DNA of 64,000 bases from Paraburkholderia sp. (GTDB lineage Bacteria; Pseudomonadota; Gammaproteobacteria; Burkholderiales; Burkholderiaceae): positions 124,001 through 188,000 of the forward strand of contig SCRN01000040.1 of NCBI GenBank assembly GCA_004322045.1, read 5' to 3'. Position numbers and translations under genes: made by a program. The notes beneath the pieces are model-generated. The model did not search any database. It was not told the DNA's origin and worked only from the letters and a program-made list of their open reading frames with translations. Below are positions 27,655-39,352 of this stretch, in pieces; the first letter of the stretch is position 1, and each line of letters starts with the position of its first letter.

Positions 27655-29001
27655 GTGAACGAATACAACGAGCGGAGTTTCTGGCTGCGTGCGCGCGCCA
27701 TTCTTTCGATCAGCGACCCTCGGTGGGGGCGCAGCGACGGCAACGGTAATCGGCAACGTCCGAACGAACCGAAGCGCGGGCCCGGCGACGACAATGGTCC
27801 GCCCGATCTCGACGAAATGTGGCGCGACTTCAATCGCCGCCTGTCGCGCTTGTTCGGCGGCAAGGGGCAGGGCCCCGGTCCCGGCGATCGCCGCCCGGAC
27901 AATGGGCGCGCGGCGCGTATCGGCGTGGGCATCGTCATCGGCGTTCTCGTGGCCATCTACATCGGCAGCGGGGTGTTCGTCGTCCAGGACGGCCAAACGG
28001 GCATCGTGCTGCAATTCGGCAAATATCGCGCAACGGCGGAGCCTGGCGTGCATTTGCGGCTGCCTTATCCGTTCGAAACCCACGAGATCGTCAACGTTGC
28101 GCAAGTGCGGTCGGTCGAAATCGGGCGCGGCAATCCGATGACCGATTCCAGCATGAAGGATGCGTCCGTCATGACGCGCGACGGAGATATCCTCGATGTC
28201 CGCGTGGCTGTCCAATATCAGGTGAAATCGGCTACCGATTATCTGTTTCGCACCGCCGATCCCGATCTGAGCGTGACGCAGGCGGCGCAATCGGCCGTGC
28301 GAGAGATCGTCGGCACGCGCAGCACTGCGAGCCTGCTCGACGGCAATCGCGATGCGATTCGCGAGCCGCTCGCGCAAGCGATCCAAAGCGCGCTTGACCG
28401 GTATCGCACGGGCCTTGCCGTGGCCGGCGTGACGGTTCAATCCATCGATCCGCCCGCCGCGGTGCAGAGCGCTTACGCCGATGCCGTGCGGGCAGAACAG
28501 GAACGCTCGCGCGCGAAAAGCGAGGCACAGGCTTATGCCGGCCAGATTCTGCCCGGGGCGAAGGAACAAGCGCAGCGCACGATCGACGACGCGAAGGCAT
28601 ATTCCGAACGCGTCGTCGCGCAGGCGCAGGGCGATGCCGAACGCTTCAAAGAGGTCTACGCCCAATACGCGAAAGCGCCCGCGCTCGTGCGCGAGCGAAT
28701 GTACCTGGACACCATGCGCGAGATCTACTCGAACACCACCAAGGTGTTCGTCGGCAGCAAGAGTGGCAACAACACGCTGAATTTGTCGCTCGACAAGCTC
28801 CTCGAGGCGAACCGGCGCGCAGCTTCCGAGCCGGCCGCCCCTGCTTCTGCGCCGGCAGCGAACACAGCGCCGGCCGCGTCGCCACAGCCGCCGGCGGCCG
28901 CCCCGAGCGCCGCCAGTCAGGCCGCCGCCGCGAGCGAAGCAGTGCGTTCCCGCGATGCGCTACGTAGCCGCTCGCGCGAAGATGATCTACAGCAGCAATA
29001 G
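27655..29001 (+). CDS. hflK: FtsH protease modulator HflK
   Basis: A 448-residue membrane protein of the SPFH/prohibitin family that assembles with HflC around FtsH and limits its proteolysis. A Gly/Pro/Arg-rich cytosolic N-terminus (GDDNGPPDLDEMWRDFNRRL) precedes one membrane helix (about 87-109). The periplasmic SPFH domain and a long coiled coil (about 300-370) follow. The last 70 residues are an Ala/Pro/Ser-rich tail. The GTG at 27655 gives the family opening VNEYNERSFWL and was chosen over an ATG at 27601 that would overlap hflX. hflC follows after 12 bases. Confidence 0.93.
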   Translation: MNEYNERSFWLRARAILSISDPRWGRSDGNGNRQRPNEPKRGPGDDNGPPDLDEMWRDFNRRLSRLFGGKGQGPGPGDRRPDNGRAARIGVGIVIGVLVAIYIGSGVFVVQDGQTGIVLQFGKYRATAEPGVHLRLPYPFETHEIVNVAQVRSVEIGRGNPMTDSSMKDASVMTRDGDILDVRVAVQYQVKSATDYLFRTADPDLSVTQAAQSAVREIVGTRSTASLLDGNRDAIREPLAQAIQSALDRYRTGLAVAGVTVQSIDPPAAVQSAYADAVRAEQERSRAKSEAQAYAGQILPGAKEQAQRTIDDAKAYSERVVAQAQGDAERFKEVYAQYAKAPALVRERMYLDTMREIYSNTTKVFVGSKSGNNTLNLSLDKLLEANRRAASEPAAPASAPAANTAPAASPQPPAAAPSAASQAAAASEAVRSRDALRSRSREDDLQQQ

Positions 29002-29013
29002 GGAGCGCTCCAT

Positions 29014-29922
29014 ATGAATCGCATTATTGCGCTCGTCATCGTCGTCGTGGCCGTGATGTTCCTCGGCTCCTCGACATTGCTCGTGGTGGATCAGCGGCAT
29101 GTTGCCGTGGTCTATTCGCGCGGCGGTAAGAACCCGGCTGTTGTCGGCCCCGGCTTGCACGTGAAGTTGCCCGCGCCACTCCAAGCGGCGATGGTGGTCG
29201 ATACCCGCGTGCGCACGCTCGTGCCGAGCGACCCTGACCGCTACGTTACGTCAGACAAAAGCGACCTGCTCGTCGTGCCTGCGCTCAAGTATCGCGTGAC
29301 CGACCCCCTGAAGCTCTTCAACGAGACCGACGGCGACCAGCAAAGCGCGAGCGAGCGTCTGGCCGCGCAGTTGCGAGCCGCGCTGAGCGCAGCGCTCGGC
29401 AAACGCTCGCTTAGCGACGTCATCGCGAACCAAGGGCAAGTCGTACAAGAGGCGCAAGCGGCGGCGGCCGGCGCGGCCGGCGCGCTCGGGATCGAGCTCG
29501 TCGGTCTGCAACTCTTGCGCGTCGACTTGCCGCAAGCGAGCGCCGACGTGGTTTATAAGCGCATGGCGGCCGCAAGGGAGCAAGTGGCAAGCGACGTGCG
29601 CGCCCAGAGTGCGGCGCAGGCGGCGGAAATCAAGGCCGACGCGGAGCGCCAGCGCCAAGCCGTGCTGACCGATGCCTATGCGGCCGCGCAGGCGATCAAG
29701 GGCGAGGGCGACGCGAAAGCGGCCGGCATCGCAGCGGACGCATTCGGCCGCGACCCCGGCTTTTATCAGTTCTACGAAAGCCTGCAGGCCTATCGAAGCG
29801 TGTTCAAGGCAGGCGACGTGATTGTGGTCGATCCCGACAGCGAATTTTTCCGCTTCATGCGTCACCCCGACGGGAGCGCCGTGTCACCCAATCCGGCCGC
29901 CTCGGCGTCACGCAAACACTGA
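29014..29922 (+). CDS. hflC: FtsH protease modulator HflC
   Basis: A 302-residue partner of HflK in the periplasmic HflKC complex. An N-terminal membrane helix (about 4-25, IIALVIVVVAVMFLG) is followed by an SPFH domain (DQRHVAVVYSRGG) and a coiled-coil region ending near 230. The conserved GRDPGFYQFYESLQAYRSVF segment then precedes a short Pro/Ala tail. Length is somewhat below E. coli HflC (334 aa). GGGAGC precedes the ATG by about 8 bases. The gene is 12 bases after hflK, so the two are surely one operon. Confidence 0.95.
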   Translation: MNRIIALVIVVVAVMFLGSSTLLVVDQRHVAVVYSRGGKNPAVVGPGLHVKLPAPLQAAMVVDTRVRTLVPSDPDRYVTSDKSDLLVVPALKYRVTDPLKLFNETDGDQQSASERLAAQLRAALSAALGKRSLSDVIANQGQVVQEAQAAAAGAAGALGIELVGLQLLRVDLPQASADVVYKRMAAAREQVASDVRAQSAAQAAEIKADAERQRQAVLTDAYAAAQAIKGEGDAKAAGIAADAFGRDPGFYQFYESLQAYRSVFKAGDVIVVDPDSEFFRFMRHPDGSAVSPNPAASASRKH

Positions 29923-29963
29923 TTCAGGGGCACCGCCGATCGATCGGCGGCGCCGTCATTCCC

Positions 29964-30155
29964 ATGGACATGGCCGGTTCGTTACTGCTCGCGATCGCAC
30001 TGATGCTCATCATCGAGGGCATGTTCCCGTTCGTCTTCCCGAAAGCGTGGCGCGACACGTTTCGTAGAATAGCGGAACGGCCGGCGCATCATATCCGCAT
30101 CGGCGGCCTGATCGTCATGACGCTTGGCTTGTTGTTGCTCGTCGCCGCCACCTGA
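29964..30155 (+). CDS. DUF2065 family small membrane protein (YjeT-like)
   Basis: A 63-residue protein with two hydrophobic helices (about 5-22 and 44-61) joined by a basic loop (PKAWRDTFRRIAERPAHHIR). It matches the DUF2065/YjeT family, found in E. coli between hflC and purA, the same relative position as here. The role is unknown. Given the conserved context it may act at the membrane with HflKC or FtsH, which is inference only. The ATG at 29964 follows GTCATTCCC, and a second ATG two codons on is also possible. Confidence 0.85.
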   Translation: MDMAGSLLLAIALMLIIEGMFPFVFPKAWRDTFRRIAERPAHHIRIGGLIVMTLGLLLLVAAT

Positions 30156-30253
30156 GCGCCACGATGACGATCGCCCTTCGCGCGCTTCGCGCTTCGCTTG
30201 ACCCGCTTGCGGCTGCGCGTTGCGCGGCCCATTAACGTTGTAGGACCGAACCG

Positions 30254-31420
30254 ATGTCGACCTGGCTGCTTCCCGAAAATATTGCCGACGTGCTGCCCTC
30301 GGAGGCACGCAAAATCGAAGAACTGCGGCGCGCGCTGCTCGATCGTTTTCGCACGTACGGGTACGAGATGGTGATGCCGCCGCTGCTCGAGTATCTCGAA
30401 TCGTTGTTGACGGGCGGCGGCACCGACTTGAACCTGCGCACCTTCAAGCTCGTCGATCAATTGTCGGGACGAACGCTAGGGCTGCGTGCCGATACCACGC
30501 CGCAAGTGGCGCGCATCGATGCGCACTTGCTTAACCGCCAAGGCGTGACGCGGCTTTGCTACGCCGGCAGCGTGTTGCACACGAGGCCGCGCGGGCTGCA
30601 CGCAACGCGCGAGCAAATTCAGATCGGCGCCGAAATATACGGTCATGCGGGGCTCGAAGCCGATCTCGAAGTTCAGCAACTGATGTTGGACGTGCTGCGC
30701 TTGGCCGGGATTGCCGACGTCCGGCTCGATTTGTGTCATGCGGGCGTGCTGCTCGAATTGTTCGAGCGCGACCCGATCGCCGCCGAGCGCGGCGAAACGC
30801 TTTACGAGGCGCTCGCGGGCAAGGATGTACCGCGTATCGCGGAACTCACGCAAGACCTGAACCCGACGGTACGCGACGCGCTGCGCGCGCTGCCATCGCT
30901 GTACGGCGACGCTTCGGTGCTCGAACTCGCGCGCCGGCAGTTGCCGCAATGGCCCGCCATCACGCGTGCGCTCGACGATTTGACGTTCCTGGCGACGCAC
31001 GTCGAAGGGGCGCAAGCGGCGATCGACCTGGCCGACCTTCGGGGCTACGCGTATCACAGCGGCGTGATGTTCTCGGCATATGTCGACGGCGTGCCGAACG
31101 CGCTTGCGCGCGGCGGCCGTTACGATCACGTCGGCCAAGCCTATGGGCGGGCCAGGCCGGCCACGGGCTTCTCGCTCGACTTGCGCGAAATCGCGCGTAT
31201 CTCCCCGATCGAGGCCCGCAGCAGTGCGATCCTTGCGCCGTGGAAGCACGACGATGCGTTGCGCGAGCGCGTCGCCGCGCTGCGCGATGCGGGGGAAGTC
31301 GTGATCCAAGCGTTGCCGGGACACGATCACGCACTCGACGAATTCGCCTTCGACCGCGTGCTCGTCGAGCGCGAAGGCGCTTGGCTCGTCGAGGCGCGCC
31401 CGTTGCAAACGGGCGGTTGA
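30254..31420 (+). CDS. hisZ: ATP phosphoribosyltransferase regulatory subunit HisZ
   Basis: A 388-residue paralogue of histidyl-tRNA synthetase that lacks tRNA charging and regulates the short form of HisG, the first enzyme of histidine synthesis. Class II synthetase-like motifs are present ([27 protein letters not shown], and a [21 protein letters not shown] segment). The anticodon-binding domain of HisS is missing. The gene sits away from his biosynthetic genes, between hflC and purA, as in other beta-proteobacteria. A short HisG elsewhere in the genome is implied. The ATG follows AGGACC. Confidence 0.94.
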   Translation: MSTWLLPENIADVLPSEARKIEELRRALLDRFRTYGYEMVMPPLLEYLESLLTGGGTDLNLRTFKLVDQLSGRTLGLRADTTPQVARIDAHLLNRQGVTRLCYAGSVLHTRPRGLHATREQIQIGAEIYGHAGLEADLEVQQLMLDVLRLAGIADVRLDLCHAGVLLELFERDPIAAERGETLYEALAGKDVPRIAELTQDLNPTVRDALRALPSLYGDASVLELARRQLPQWPAITRALDDLTFLATHVEGAQAAIDLADLRGYAYHSGVMFSAYVDGVPNALARGGRYDHVGQAYGRARPATGFSLDLREIARISPIEARSSAILAPWKHDDALRERVAALRDAGEVVIQALPGHDHALDEFAFDRVLVEREGAWLVEARPLQTGG

Positions 31421-31513
31421 TCCAGGCGGTCGAAGCACGCCCGGGCAGGGTGTGCGAATGGTCCATGCCGTTGAAGCGAAACGGAAAAATTCGGAAGCTT
31501 CGGCGAACATGGG

Positions 31514-31519
31514 TAGAAT
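31514..31519 (+). promoter_or_regulatory. candidate -10 element for purA
   Basis: TAGAAT lies 28 bases before the purA ATG, which would give a leader of about 20 bases starting in a TTTTT run. No -35 match is visible. Confidence 0.35.
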
Positions 31520-31537
31520 ACGTTTTTAACCAGCTAA

Positions 31538-32893
<1,356 letters not shown>

Positions 32894-32896
32894 AGG

Positions 32897-33469
32897 ATGA
32901 CGCAGAACATGACGATGATCGCCATGACCGATCCGCGCAACGACGATAAGAACCTGTGGGTGAGCTGGGACGAATACCACCGGCTCATCGAGTTGCTCGC
33001 GCTCACGGTGCATGAATCGGGCTGGAAGTTCGACCAAATCCTTTGCTTGGCGCGAGGCGGTTTGCGCGTTGGCGATCAGCTTTCGCGCATTTACGACTTG
33101 CCGCTGGCGATCCTCGCGACGAGTTCGTATCGCGAAGCGGCCGGGACGCAACAGGGCGAACTCGATATCGCGCAATACATCACGATGACGCGTGGCGATC
33201 TATCGGGCAACGTGCTGCTCGTCGACGATCTCGTCGATTCGGGCGTCACCCTGGCGCGGGTTCAACAGCACTTGAAAGAACGCTATCCGGCCGTTGCCGC
33301 GGTGCGCTCTGCCGTGCTTTGGTACAAGGGCTGTTCCAAGGTCAAGCCCGACTATTTCGTCCAATCTTTGCCCACGAACCCTTGGATTCATCAACCGTTC
33401 GAAGAGTGGGACACCGTCCGTCCGCACAATTTGGGCGCGTGGATCAAGCGTGGCGTCGCCCAGGATTGA
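32897..33469 (+). CDS. phosphoribosyltransferase (purine salvage type)
   Basis: A 190-residue type I phosphoribosyltransferase. The PRPP-binding motif VLLVDDLVDSGVTL spans 106-119, and an ARGG loop (52-55) matches the pyrophosphate-binding element of xanthine/guanine-type enzymes. Location 3 bases after purA suggests a purine base as substrate (hypoxanthine, guanine or xanthine), but the exact base cannot be read from sequence. AAGG overlaps the purA stop just before the ATG. An alternative ATG lies 4 codons in. A clear terminator follows. Confidence 0.88.
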   Translation: MTQNMTMIAMTDPRNDDKNLWVSWDEYHRLIELLALTVHESGWKFDQILCLARGGLRVGDQLSRIYDLPLAILATSSYREAAGTQQGELDIAQYITMTRGDLSGNVLLVDDLVDSGVTLARVQQHLKERYPAVAAVRSAVLWYKGCSKVKPDYFVQSLPTNPWIHQPFEEWDTVRPHNLGAWIKRGVAQD

Positions 33470-33528
33470 CCTGCGGCACGCAAGTTGCGTTTAATTTGGG
33501 CGCTGCCATTACGAGCGCATCGACGATA

Positions 33529-33557
33529 GAGCGGAGTCGGCCGACCCCGCTCTTTTT
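33529..33557 (+). terminator. intrinsic terminator after the phosphoribosyltransferase gene
   Basis: GAGCGG and CCGCTC enclose a second self-complementary core (GTCGGCCGAC), followed directly by TTTTT. It is 60 bases past the stop and ends the purA unit. Confidence 0.85.
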
Positions 33558-33583
33558 ATGTGTATCCGCCATCGATGCACCGC

Positions 33584-33589
33584 TAGAAT
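33584..33589 (+). promoter_or_regulatory. candidate -10 element for kup
   Basis: TAGAAT lies between the upstream terminator and kup, 43 bases before the ATG. No -35 consensus is visible. Confidence 0.35.
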
Positions 33590-33631
33590 AGCGCTCGGTG
33601 CCGGCTGATCCGGTACGAATCGCTTGCGTTT

Positions 33632-35524
33632 ATGAAACAAAACAACCACGACAACCTTCGTCAGCATTCCTTGCCGACGCTTGCCCTGGCGGCCATTGGC
33701 GTCGTATTCGGCGACATCGGCACGAGCCCGCTGTATGCGCTCAAGGAAGCGTTCAGTCCCGCGCACGGGATCGCGCTGACCGATCATTCGATTCTCGGCG
33801 TGATCTCGCTGCTGTTTTGGGCGATCGTCGTCGTGGTGTCGATCAAGTACGTGCTGTTCGTGATGCGCGCCGACAACAACGGCGAGGGCGGTGTGCTCGC
33901 CTTGATGGCGCTGTCGTTGCGGCCGTTTTCCTCGAAATCGCGCGTGACGGGCGTGTTGATGATGCTCGGCATCTTCGGCGCTTGCATGTTCTATGGCGAT
34001 GCCGTGATCACGCCCGCCATCTCGGTGATTTCCGCTGTCGAAGGCCTCGAGATCGCCACGCCGCATCTGTCTCATCTCGTTTTGCCCATCACGATGGTGA
34101 TCCTCGTTGCGCTGTTTTGGATCCAGCGGCACGGCACCTCGCTCGTCGGGAAGCTATTCGGCCCCATCATGCTCGTTTGGTTCGCCACGCTCGCATTGCT
34201 CGGGGTCAACCACATCGTGCGCGCGCCTCAGATCATCGCCGCGCTCAATCCGTATTACGCGCTGTCGTTCATGCATACGCATATGCTGCAGGCGTATGTG
34301 GTGCTCGGTTCTGTATTCCTCGTGCTGACGGGCGCCGAAGCGCTCTATGCCGACATGGGGCACTTCGGCGTGCGCCCGATTCGGCTCGCGTGGTATGTGC
34401 TTGTCATGCCGTCGCTCGTTCTCAACTACTTCGGCCAGGGCGCGCTGCTGATGCAGAATCCGAAGGCGATCGAGAACCCGTTTTTCCTGATGGCGCCGCA
34501 ATGGGCGCTCCTGCCGTTGGTCGTTTTGTCGACGGTGGCGACGGTGATCGCGTCTCAAGCGGTGATCTCCGGCGCGTATTCGCTAACGAGTCAAGCGATC
34601 CAGCTCGGCTACGTGCCACGCATGAAAGTGCTTCATACATCGGAGCTTGCGATCGGGCAGATCTATGTGCCCGTTGTGAACTGGTTGTTGCTGTTCATCA
34701 TTTTGTGCGTCGTGGTCGGCTTCAAGAGTTCGGACAGCCTGGCCGCCGCATACGGTATCGCCGTCACCACCACCATGGTGATCACGACCGTGCTTGCCTG
34801 CGTCGTCATGGTCAACGTTTGGAACTGGAACAAGGTGCTGGTGGCGATCATCATCGCGGCGTTCATGGCGGTGGATCTCGCGTTTTTCGGCGCCAACCTG
34901 CTCAAGGTGGCGGAAGGCGGTTGGCTGCCGCTCGGCATCGGCGCCATGCTCTTCTTCTTGCTGATGACGTGGTACAAGGGCCGCATGCTCGTGAAGGAGC
35001 GCACCGCGGCCGATGGTATCCCGCTGGCGCCGTTCGTCCAGGGGCTGCTCGCGCATCCGCCTCATCGCGTATCGGGCACGGCCATCTATCTGACCGGCAG
35101 CGATTCGCTGGTCCCCGTCAGCTTGTTGCACAACCTCAAACACAACAAGGTGTTGCACGAGCGGACGATCTTTTTGACCTTCCTGACCCGCGATATCCCC
35201 TACGTCAAAGAGGCCGATCGCATTACGCTCAAAGACGTCGGCGGCGGTTTGTATCTCGTTAGGGCCGCTTACGGTTTCAACGAAACGCCCGACGTCAAGG
35301 TAGTCCTCTTTGAGCTAGAACGCGCCTACGGCATGCAATTCGAGCTCATGGATACGTCGTTCTTCCTCGCGCGCGAAACGGTCGTGCCGACACAACTGCC
35401 GGGCATGTCCATTTTGCGCGAGCGCGTGTTCGCGTGGATGCATCAAAACGCGGCGAAGCCTACCGATTTCTTCCGCATTCCCGCGAATCGGGTCGTAGAA
35501 CTCGGGACGAAGATCGAAATTTGA
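33632..35524 (+). CDS. kup: Kup-type potassium uptake transporter
   Basis: A 630-residue inner-membrane K+/H+ symporter of the KUP/HAK family. The family signature [14 protein letters not shown] is at about 23-36. About twelve hydrophobic helices follow (to about residue 440), then a cytosolic C-terminal domain of roughly 180 residues. The selectivity-region segments [13 protein letters not shown] and [19 protein letters not shown] are present. Length agrees with E. coli Kup (622 aa). It is monocistronic: a terminator lies upstream and a bidirectional one downstream, before the convergent tex gene. Confidence 0.96.
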   Translation: MKQNNHDNLRQHSLPTLALAAIGVVFGDIGTSPLYALKEAFSPAHGIALTDHSILGVISLLFWAIVVVVSIKYVLFVMRADNNGEGGVLALMALSLRPFSSKSRVTGVLMMLGIFGACMFYGDAVITPAISVISAVEGLEIATPHLSHLVLPITMVILVALFWIQRHGTSLVGKLFGPIMLVWFATLALLGVNHIVRAPQIIAALNPYYALSFMHTHMLQAYVVLGSVFLVLTGAEALYADMGHFGVRPIRLAWYVLVMPSLVLNYFGQGALLMQNPKAIENPFFLMAPQWALLPLVVLSTVATVIASQAVISGAYSLTSQAIQLGYVPRMKVLHTSELAIGQIYVPVVNWLLLFIILCVVVGFKSSDSLAAAYGIAVTTTMVITTVLACVVMVNVWNWNKVLVAIIIAAFMAVDLAFFGANLLKVAEGGWLPLGIGAMLFFLLMTWYKGRMLVKERTAADGIPLAPFVQGLLAHPPHRVSGTAIYLTGSDSLVPVSLLHNLKHNKVLHERTIFLTFLTRDIPYVKEADRITLKDVGGGLYLVRAAYGFNETPDVKVVLFELERAYGMQFELMDTSFFLARETVVPTQLPGMSILRERVFAWMHQNAAKPTDFFRIPANRVVELGTKIEI

Positions 35525-35573
35525 TCGTCGTTGGGACCGTATCGGGCATGCAGCCGGATAGGATTGAAAAAAC

Positions 35574-35621
35574 AAAAGCCCGCATCTGTGTGCAATTCAT
35601 TCACAGGGGCGGGCTTTTTTT
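35574..35621. terminator. bidirectional terminator between kup and tex
   Basis: AAAAGCCCGC and GCGGGCTTTT form a stem extended inward by CTGTG / CACAG after a 2-base internal loop. The plus strand continues with T7 and the minus strand with TTTTGTTTTTT, so it can end both convergent transcripts. Confidence 0.88.
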
Positions 35622-35710
35622 GCGGCTTTGATTTCTACCGTTGACGACCCTTGCTCGGGCTAGCCGCCGGGTTGCGACGGCGGCCGCGAGGGCGGTGTGC
35701 GTCGAACCGC

Positions 35711-38041
35711 TCAGCGCTGCTTGAGCTTGGCGAAGGCAGCGGCCATTGCGCCGCCCGCCTCCGGCTCGCGTGCGCGTTGCGGGCCGCGCCCCGGGCCATT
35801 CGGGCGGCTTGCGCCGCGCTCATCGCGTGGGCCGCTGCGCGATGCCGGTGCAGCGTCGTCGTCCAGACGCATCGTCAGCGCAATGCGCTGGCGCTTCACG
35901 TCGACGTCGAGCACTTTGACCTTTACGACTTGGCCTGCTTTCACGACTTCGTGCGGGTCTTTGACGAACTTCGTCGACAACGCGGAGACGTGCACGAGCC
36001 CGTCTTGATGGACGCCGATATCGACGAACGCACCAAACGCTGCGACGTTGGTGACGACGCCTTCGAGCACCATTGCCGGAGCGAGGTCCGAAATTTTCTC
36101 GACGCCTTCGCGGAACGTCGCCGTCTTGAATTCCGGGCGAGGATCGCGGCCGGGCTTTTCCAATTCCGCAAGGATGTCGCGAACGGTGGGCAGACCGAAG
36201 CGCTCGTCGACGAACTCGGTGGGCGACAGGCCTCTGAACGCTTCGCGGTTGCCGAGCACGTCGCCGATCTGCTTGCGGATCTTCGCCAGCATGCGCTCGA
36301 CGACGGGGTAGGCTTCCGGATGCACCGATGACCTGTCGAGCGGGTTCTCGCCGCCGTTGATGCGCAGGAACCCGGCGGCTTGCTCGAACGTTTTATCGCC
36401 CAGGCGCGGGACTTTGCGTAGGTGCTCGCGCGAGGGGAACGGCCCGTTGACATCGCGAAATTCCACGATATTGCGTGCAAGCGTGCCGTTCAATCCCGAT
36501 ACGCGAGCCAGCAGCGCGACCGATGCGGTATTGGCGTCCACGCCCACTGCGTTCACGCAGTCTTCCACCACGGCATCGAGCGAACGCGCGAGTTCGCGCT
36601 GATTGACGTCGTGCTGATACTGGCCGACTCCGATTGCTTTGGGCTCGATCTTCACGAGCTCGGCCAGCGGGTCTTGCAAACGGCGCGCGATCGAAACGGC
36701 GCCGCGCAACGAAACATCGAGGTCGGGGAATTCTTTCGCGGCAAGTTCCGACGCCGAATAGACCGACGCGCCGGCCTCGGAGACGACGATCTTTTGCAGC
36801 TTGAGTTCCGGATGCCGTGCGATCAGCTCGCTCGCCAGCTTGTCCGTTTCCCGCGAGGCGGTGCCGTTGCCGATGCTGATCAGTTCCGCCTGCGTTTGCG
36901 CCGCCAGCCGCGCAAGTTTCGCGATGGAGCCGTCCCAGTCCCGGCGCGGCTCGTGCGGGTAGATCGTATCGGTGGCGAGCACCTTGCCCGTGCGATCGAC
37001 CACCGCCACTTTGACGCCCGTACGCAAGCCCGGATCGAGGCCGATGACGGCCTTGGGGCCAGCCGGCGCGGCGAGCAGCAAGTCCTTCAAGTTGCGGGCG
37101 AAGACTCGGATGGCCTCATGCTCGGCTGTCTCGCGCAACTGCGTGAGCAACTCATTTTCGAGATGGGGCTGCACCTTGACGCGCCAGCACCAGCGGCAGA
37201 CGTCGGAGAGCCATTTGTCGGCCGGGCGATTTTGATTCGAGATACCGGCATGGCGCGCGATCATCGCTTCGCACGGATGCGGCACTTGTGCGTCGAGATC
37301 TTCTCCGAGGCCGAGCTTGATCATCAGCACGCCGGCATTGCGACCGCGGAAGAGGGCCAGTGCGCGGTGCGAAGGCACGGTCTTCAAAGTCTCCGCGTAA
37401 TCGTAGTAATCGCGGAATTTCTCGCCTTCCTCGTTCTCCTTGCCCTCGACGACCGATGACGAAACGACGCCGCGCTCGGTCAGGTAGTCGCGCAATTTGC
37501 CGAGCAGGTCCGCCGTTTCGCCGAATTGCTCGGACAGGATGTCACGCGCGCCGTCGAGCGCCGCTTTCACGTCGGCCACGCCCTTTTCGGCGTCGACGTA
37601 GGCGGCCGCTTCGGCTTGCGGATCGAGGCGCGGATCGGCGAGCAGCGCTTGTGCCAGCGGTTCGAGCCCCGCTTCGCGGGCAATTTGCGCGCGGGTGCGG
37701 CGCTTGGGCTTGTAGGGCAGATAGAGATCCTCGAGCGCTTGCTTGCTATCCGCTATGTCGATCGCGGTGCGCAACTCGTCGGTCAGCTTGCCTTGCTCCT
37801 CGATGCTCGCGAGGATCGTCGCGCGCCGGTCTTCCATTTCGCGCAGATACAGCAGGCGCTCTTCGAGATGACGCAACTGCGTGTCGTCGAGGTTGCCGGT
37901 GACTTCCTTGCGGTATCGGGCAATGAACGGCACGGTTGCGCCTTCGTCGAGCAGTTGCACGGCCGCGGCGACTTGGCGCGGCTGTACGGTCAATTCGGTG
38001 GCGATGCGCTGTACGATCTTGAGAGCTACGGAGTCCGTCAT
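35711..38041 (-). CDS. tex: Tex family S1 RNA-binding transcription accessory protein
   Basis: A 776-residue Tex/YhgF protein, a bacterial relative of the elongation factor Spt6. N-terminal helical domains are followed by a YqgF-like RNase H fold (about 320-450, [18 protein letters not shown]). A helix-hairpin-helix region (about 485-560) and an S1 RNA-binding domain (658-724) come next, then a Arg/Gly/Pro-rich tail of about 50 residues. Length matches E. coli YhgF (773 aa). The ATG at 38041 gives the family opening [14 protein letters not shown]; an open extension to 38140 was rejected. It is divergent from the coiled-coil protein gene. Confidence 0.95.
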   Translation of the reverse strand: MTDSVALKIVQRIATELTVQPRQVAAAVQLLDEGATVPFIARYRKEVTGNLDDTQLRHLEERLLYLREMEDRRATILASIEEQGKLTDELRTAIDIADSKQALEDLYLPYKPKRRTRAQIAREAGLEPLAQALLADPRLDPQAEAAAYVDAEKGVADVKAALDGARDILSEQFGETADLLGKLRDYLTERGVVSSSVVEGKENEEGEKFRDYYDYAETLKTVPSHRALALFRGRNAGVLMIKLGLGEDLDAQVPHPCEAMIARHAGISNQNRPADKWLSDVCRWCWRVKVQPHLENELLTQLRETAEHEAIRVFARNLKDLLLAAPAGPKAVIGLDPGLRTGVKVAVVDRTGKVLATDTIYPHEPRRDWDGSIAKLARLAAQTQAELISIGNGTASRETDKLASELIARHPELKLQKIVVSEAGASVYSASELAAKEFPDLDVSLRGAVSIARRLQDPLAELVKIEPKAIGVGQYQHDVNQRELARSLDAVVEDCVNAVGVDANTASVALLARVSGLNGTLARNIVEFRDVNGPFPSREHLRKVPRLGDKTFEQAAGFLRINGGENPLDRSSVHPEAYPVVERMLAKIRKQIGDVLGNREAFRGLSPTEFVDERFGLPTVRDILAELEKPGRDPRPEFKTATFREGVEKISDLAPAMVLEGVVTNVAAFGAFVDIGVHQDGLVHVSALSTKFVKDPHEVVKAGQVVKVKVLDVDVKRQRIALTMRLDDDAAPASRSGPRDERGASRPNGPGRGPQRAREPEAGGAMAAAFAKLKQR

Positions 38042-38142
38042 AGAAGGTGCGTGTGCCTGCTTGGCCCCCTGCGGCGCGCGCGGCGCAAGCCGGAACGCTG
38101 GCCCGGGGCCGGGTTGCTGAAGCGGCGCATTTTGCCACAAAT

Positions 38143-38158
38143 GCTCGGGCGCCCGAGC
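38143..38158. promoter_or_regulatory. 16-bp perfect palindrome in the divergent tex promoter region
   Basis: GCTCGGGC is followed immediately by its reverse complement GCCCGAGC. It lies about 100 bases before tex and 21 bases before the gene at 38180, covering the -35 position expected from the -10 at 38167. It could be an operator. Chance is not negligible in DNA this GC-rich. Confidence 0.4.
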
Positions 38159-38166
38159 GTGGGTGT

Positions 38167-38172
38167 TAGAAT
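38167..38172 (+). promoter_or_regulatory. -10 element directly before the coiled-coil protein gene
   Basis: TAGAAT ends seven bases before the ATG at 38180, so the transcript would start at or one base before the start codon. No ribosome site is seen. Confidence 0.35.
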
Positions 38173-38179
38173 TTCGACC

Positions 38180-38995
38180 ATGTTCCGATCCCCGCCTACG
38201 ACGTTGCCGACCACCCGTTTGTCAATCGCCCTGCGTGCCGCCGTATTGGTCGCGGCGGCATTTGCTGTGCCGTTTTGCATGCCCGTGGCCGCGCACGCAC
38301 GAGCCGTGCCGGAAGGCCAATCCGCGCCTGCGCCGATCGCGAGCGATGCGGCGCAGGCGGGCGCGCCCGATTTCAGCTCGCGGCAGCAGGCGCTCGACGA
38401 TCGCACCGCCGAGAACGAGTACGTGTACGGCGTTGCGGTGCACGACTGCTATAGCAAGTTCTTCGTCAACGCGTGCATCAATCGTGCACGCGACAAAATG
38501 CGCGAGGTGCGCGCGAAGATCCGGGCCGAGCAACTGGCGCTAGACGACGAGCGGCGTTCCGTGCATGCGCGGCAACGTGACGAGCAAGACGCGCTGCGGC
38601 GCGAAAGCGACGCAGCGCAAGCCCCGCAGCGCGCGTCGAGCGCCGCCCGCGACGAGCAAGCGTACGAGGACAAGCAGCGCCAGCATGCGCTCGACGAAGC
38701 GCGACGCAATGCCGAGGCGCCGCAGCGTTCCGCCGATCAAGCGGCATACGATCGCAAGCAGGCCGATTACCAGCGCAAGCTCGACGAGGCCCGGCGCAAC
38801 GCGGTGAAGGATGCAAAGGAGCGCGCCGACCGTGCGCAGCACTTCTCGCAGAAGCAAGTCGATGCACAGCAGCATAAGGCGGACGTCGAAGCCCGTCAGA
38901 AGCAGGCTGCGCAAAAGGCGCAGGAAAAGCAGGAGCAGCAGATGCAGCAGCAGGAACAGCAAAAGCGCTTGCAGCAGGAGAAGGACAGCGACTGA
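38180..38995 (+). CDS. secreted coiled-coil protein of unknown function
   Basis: A 271-residue protein I cannot assign to a named function. A signal peptide (about 1-40, cut after AHA) targets it to the periplasm. A short ordered part carries a two-cysteine motif [12 protein letters not shown] (C90 and C99). From about 105 to the end it is a highly charged, Gln/Ala/Arg/Lys/Glu-rich coiled coil with several DEARRNA repeats. The last 50 residues are almost all Gln, Lys and Glu. The frame is open upstream to 37526, antisense to tex, but the ATG at 38180 gives the signal peptide. I recall similar proteins in Burkholderia genomes, but this needs a search. Confidence 0.8.
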   Translation: MFRSPPTTLPTTRLSIALRAAVLVAAAFAVPFCMPVAAHARAVPEGQSAPAPIASDAAQAGAPDFSSRQQALDDRTAENEYVYGVAVHDCYSKFFVNACINRARDKMREVRAKIRAEQLALDDERRSVHARQRDEQDALRRESDAAQAPQRASSAARDEQAYEDKQRQHALDEARRNAEAPQRSADQAAYDRKQADYQRKLDEARRNAVKDAKERADRAQHFSQKQVDAQQHKADVEARQKQAAQKAQEKQEQQMQQQEQQKRLQQEKDSD

Positions 38996-39081
38996 GGCAA
39001 GGAGGGGCTTTTGCTGGACGGCAACCTCAGGCGTGGCGGCTGCGTGGGCGGCTTCCCGCCTACCGAACCGAGGAGGCGACC

Positions 39082-39297
39082 ATGCGCGGCCATCAGGCGA
39101 TCCAACCGGACATGCTACGCGACCGCATCTTGCAATTGCAGTCGGAGCATAGCGAACTCGATCGCATGATCGACAAATTGGCTGACTCGTCGGACATTAC
39201 CGACCTCGAGCTGCGGCGCCTGAAAAAGCGCAAGCTCAAAGTCAAAGACGACATCTTGTTGCTGCAATTGCAGCTCGAACCGGACAGGCACGCGTAA
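39082..39297 (+). CDS. YdcH-like DUF465 protein
   Basis: A 71-residue, mostly helical, charged protein. It has the DUF465/YdcH pattern: LQSEHSELDRMIDKLAD followed by ELRRLKKRKLKVKDDI, which suggests a helical hairpin. Family members are small cytosolic proteins of unknown role. GAGGAGG precedes the ATG by about 6 bases, a strong ribosome site. It lies 86 bases after the coiled-coil protein gene and 55 bases before the dinG-type gene, all in the same direction. Confidence 0.87.
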   Translation: MRGHQAIQPDMLRDRILQLQSEHSELDRMIDKLADSSDITDLELRRLKKRKLKVKDDILLLQLQLEPDRHA

Positions 39298-39352
39298 GCG
39301 GCGAGCGGGCAGGCGTTTGCGCCGCGCGCTCAGCGCCGGTCATTGCAGGGAA

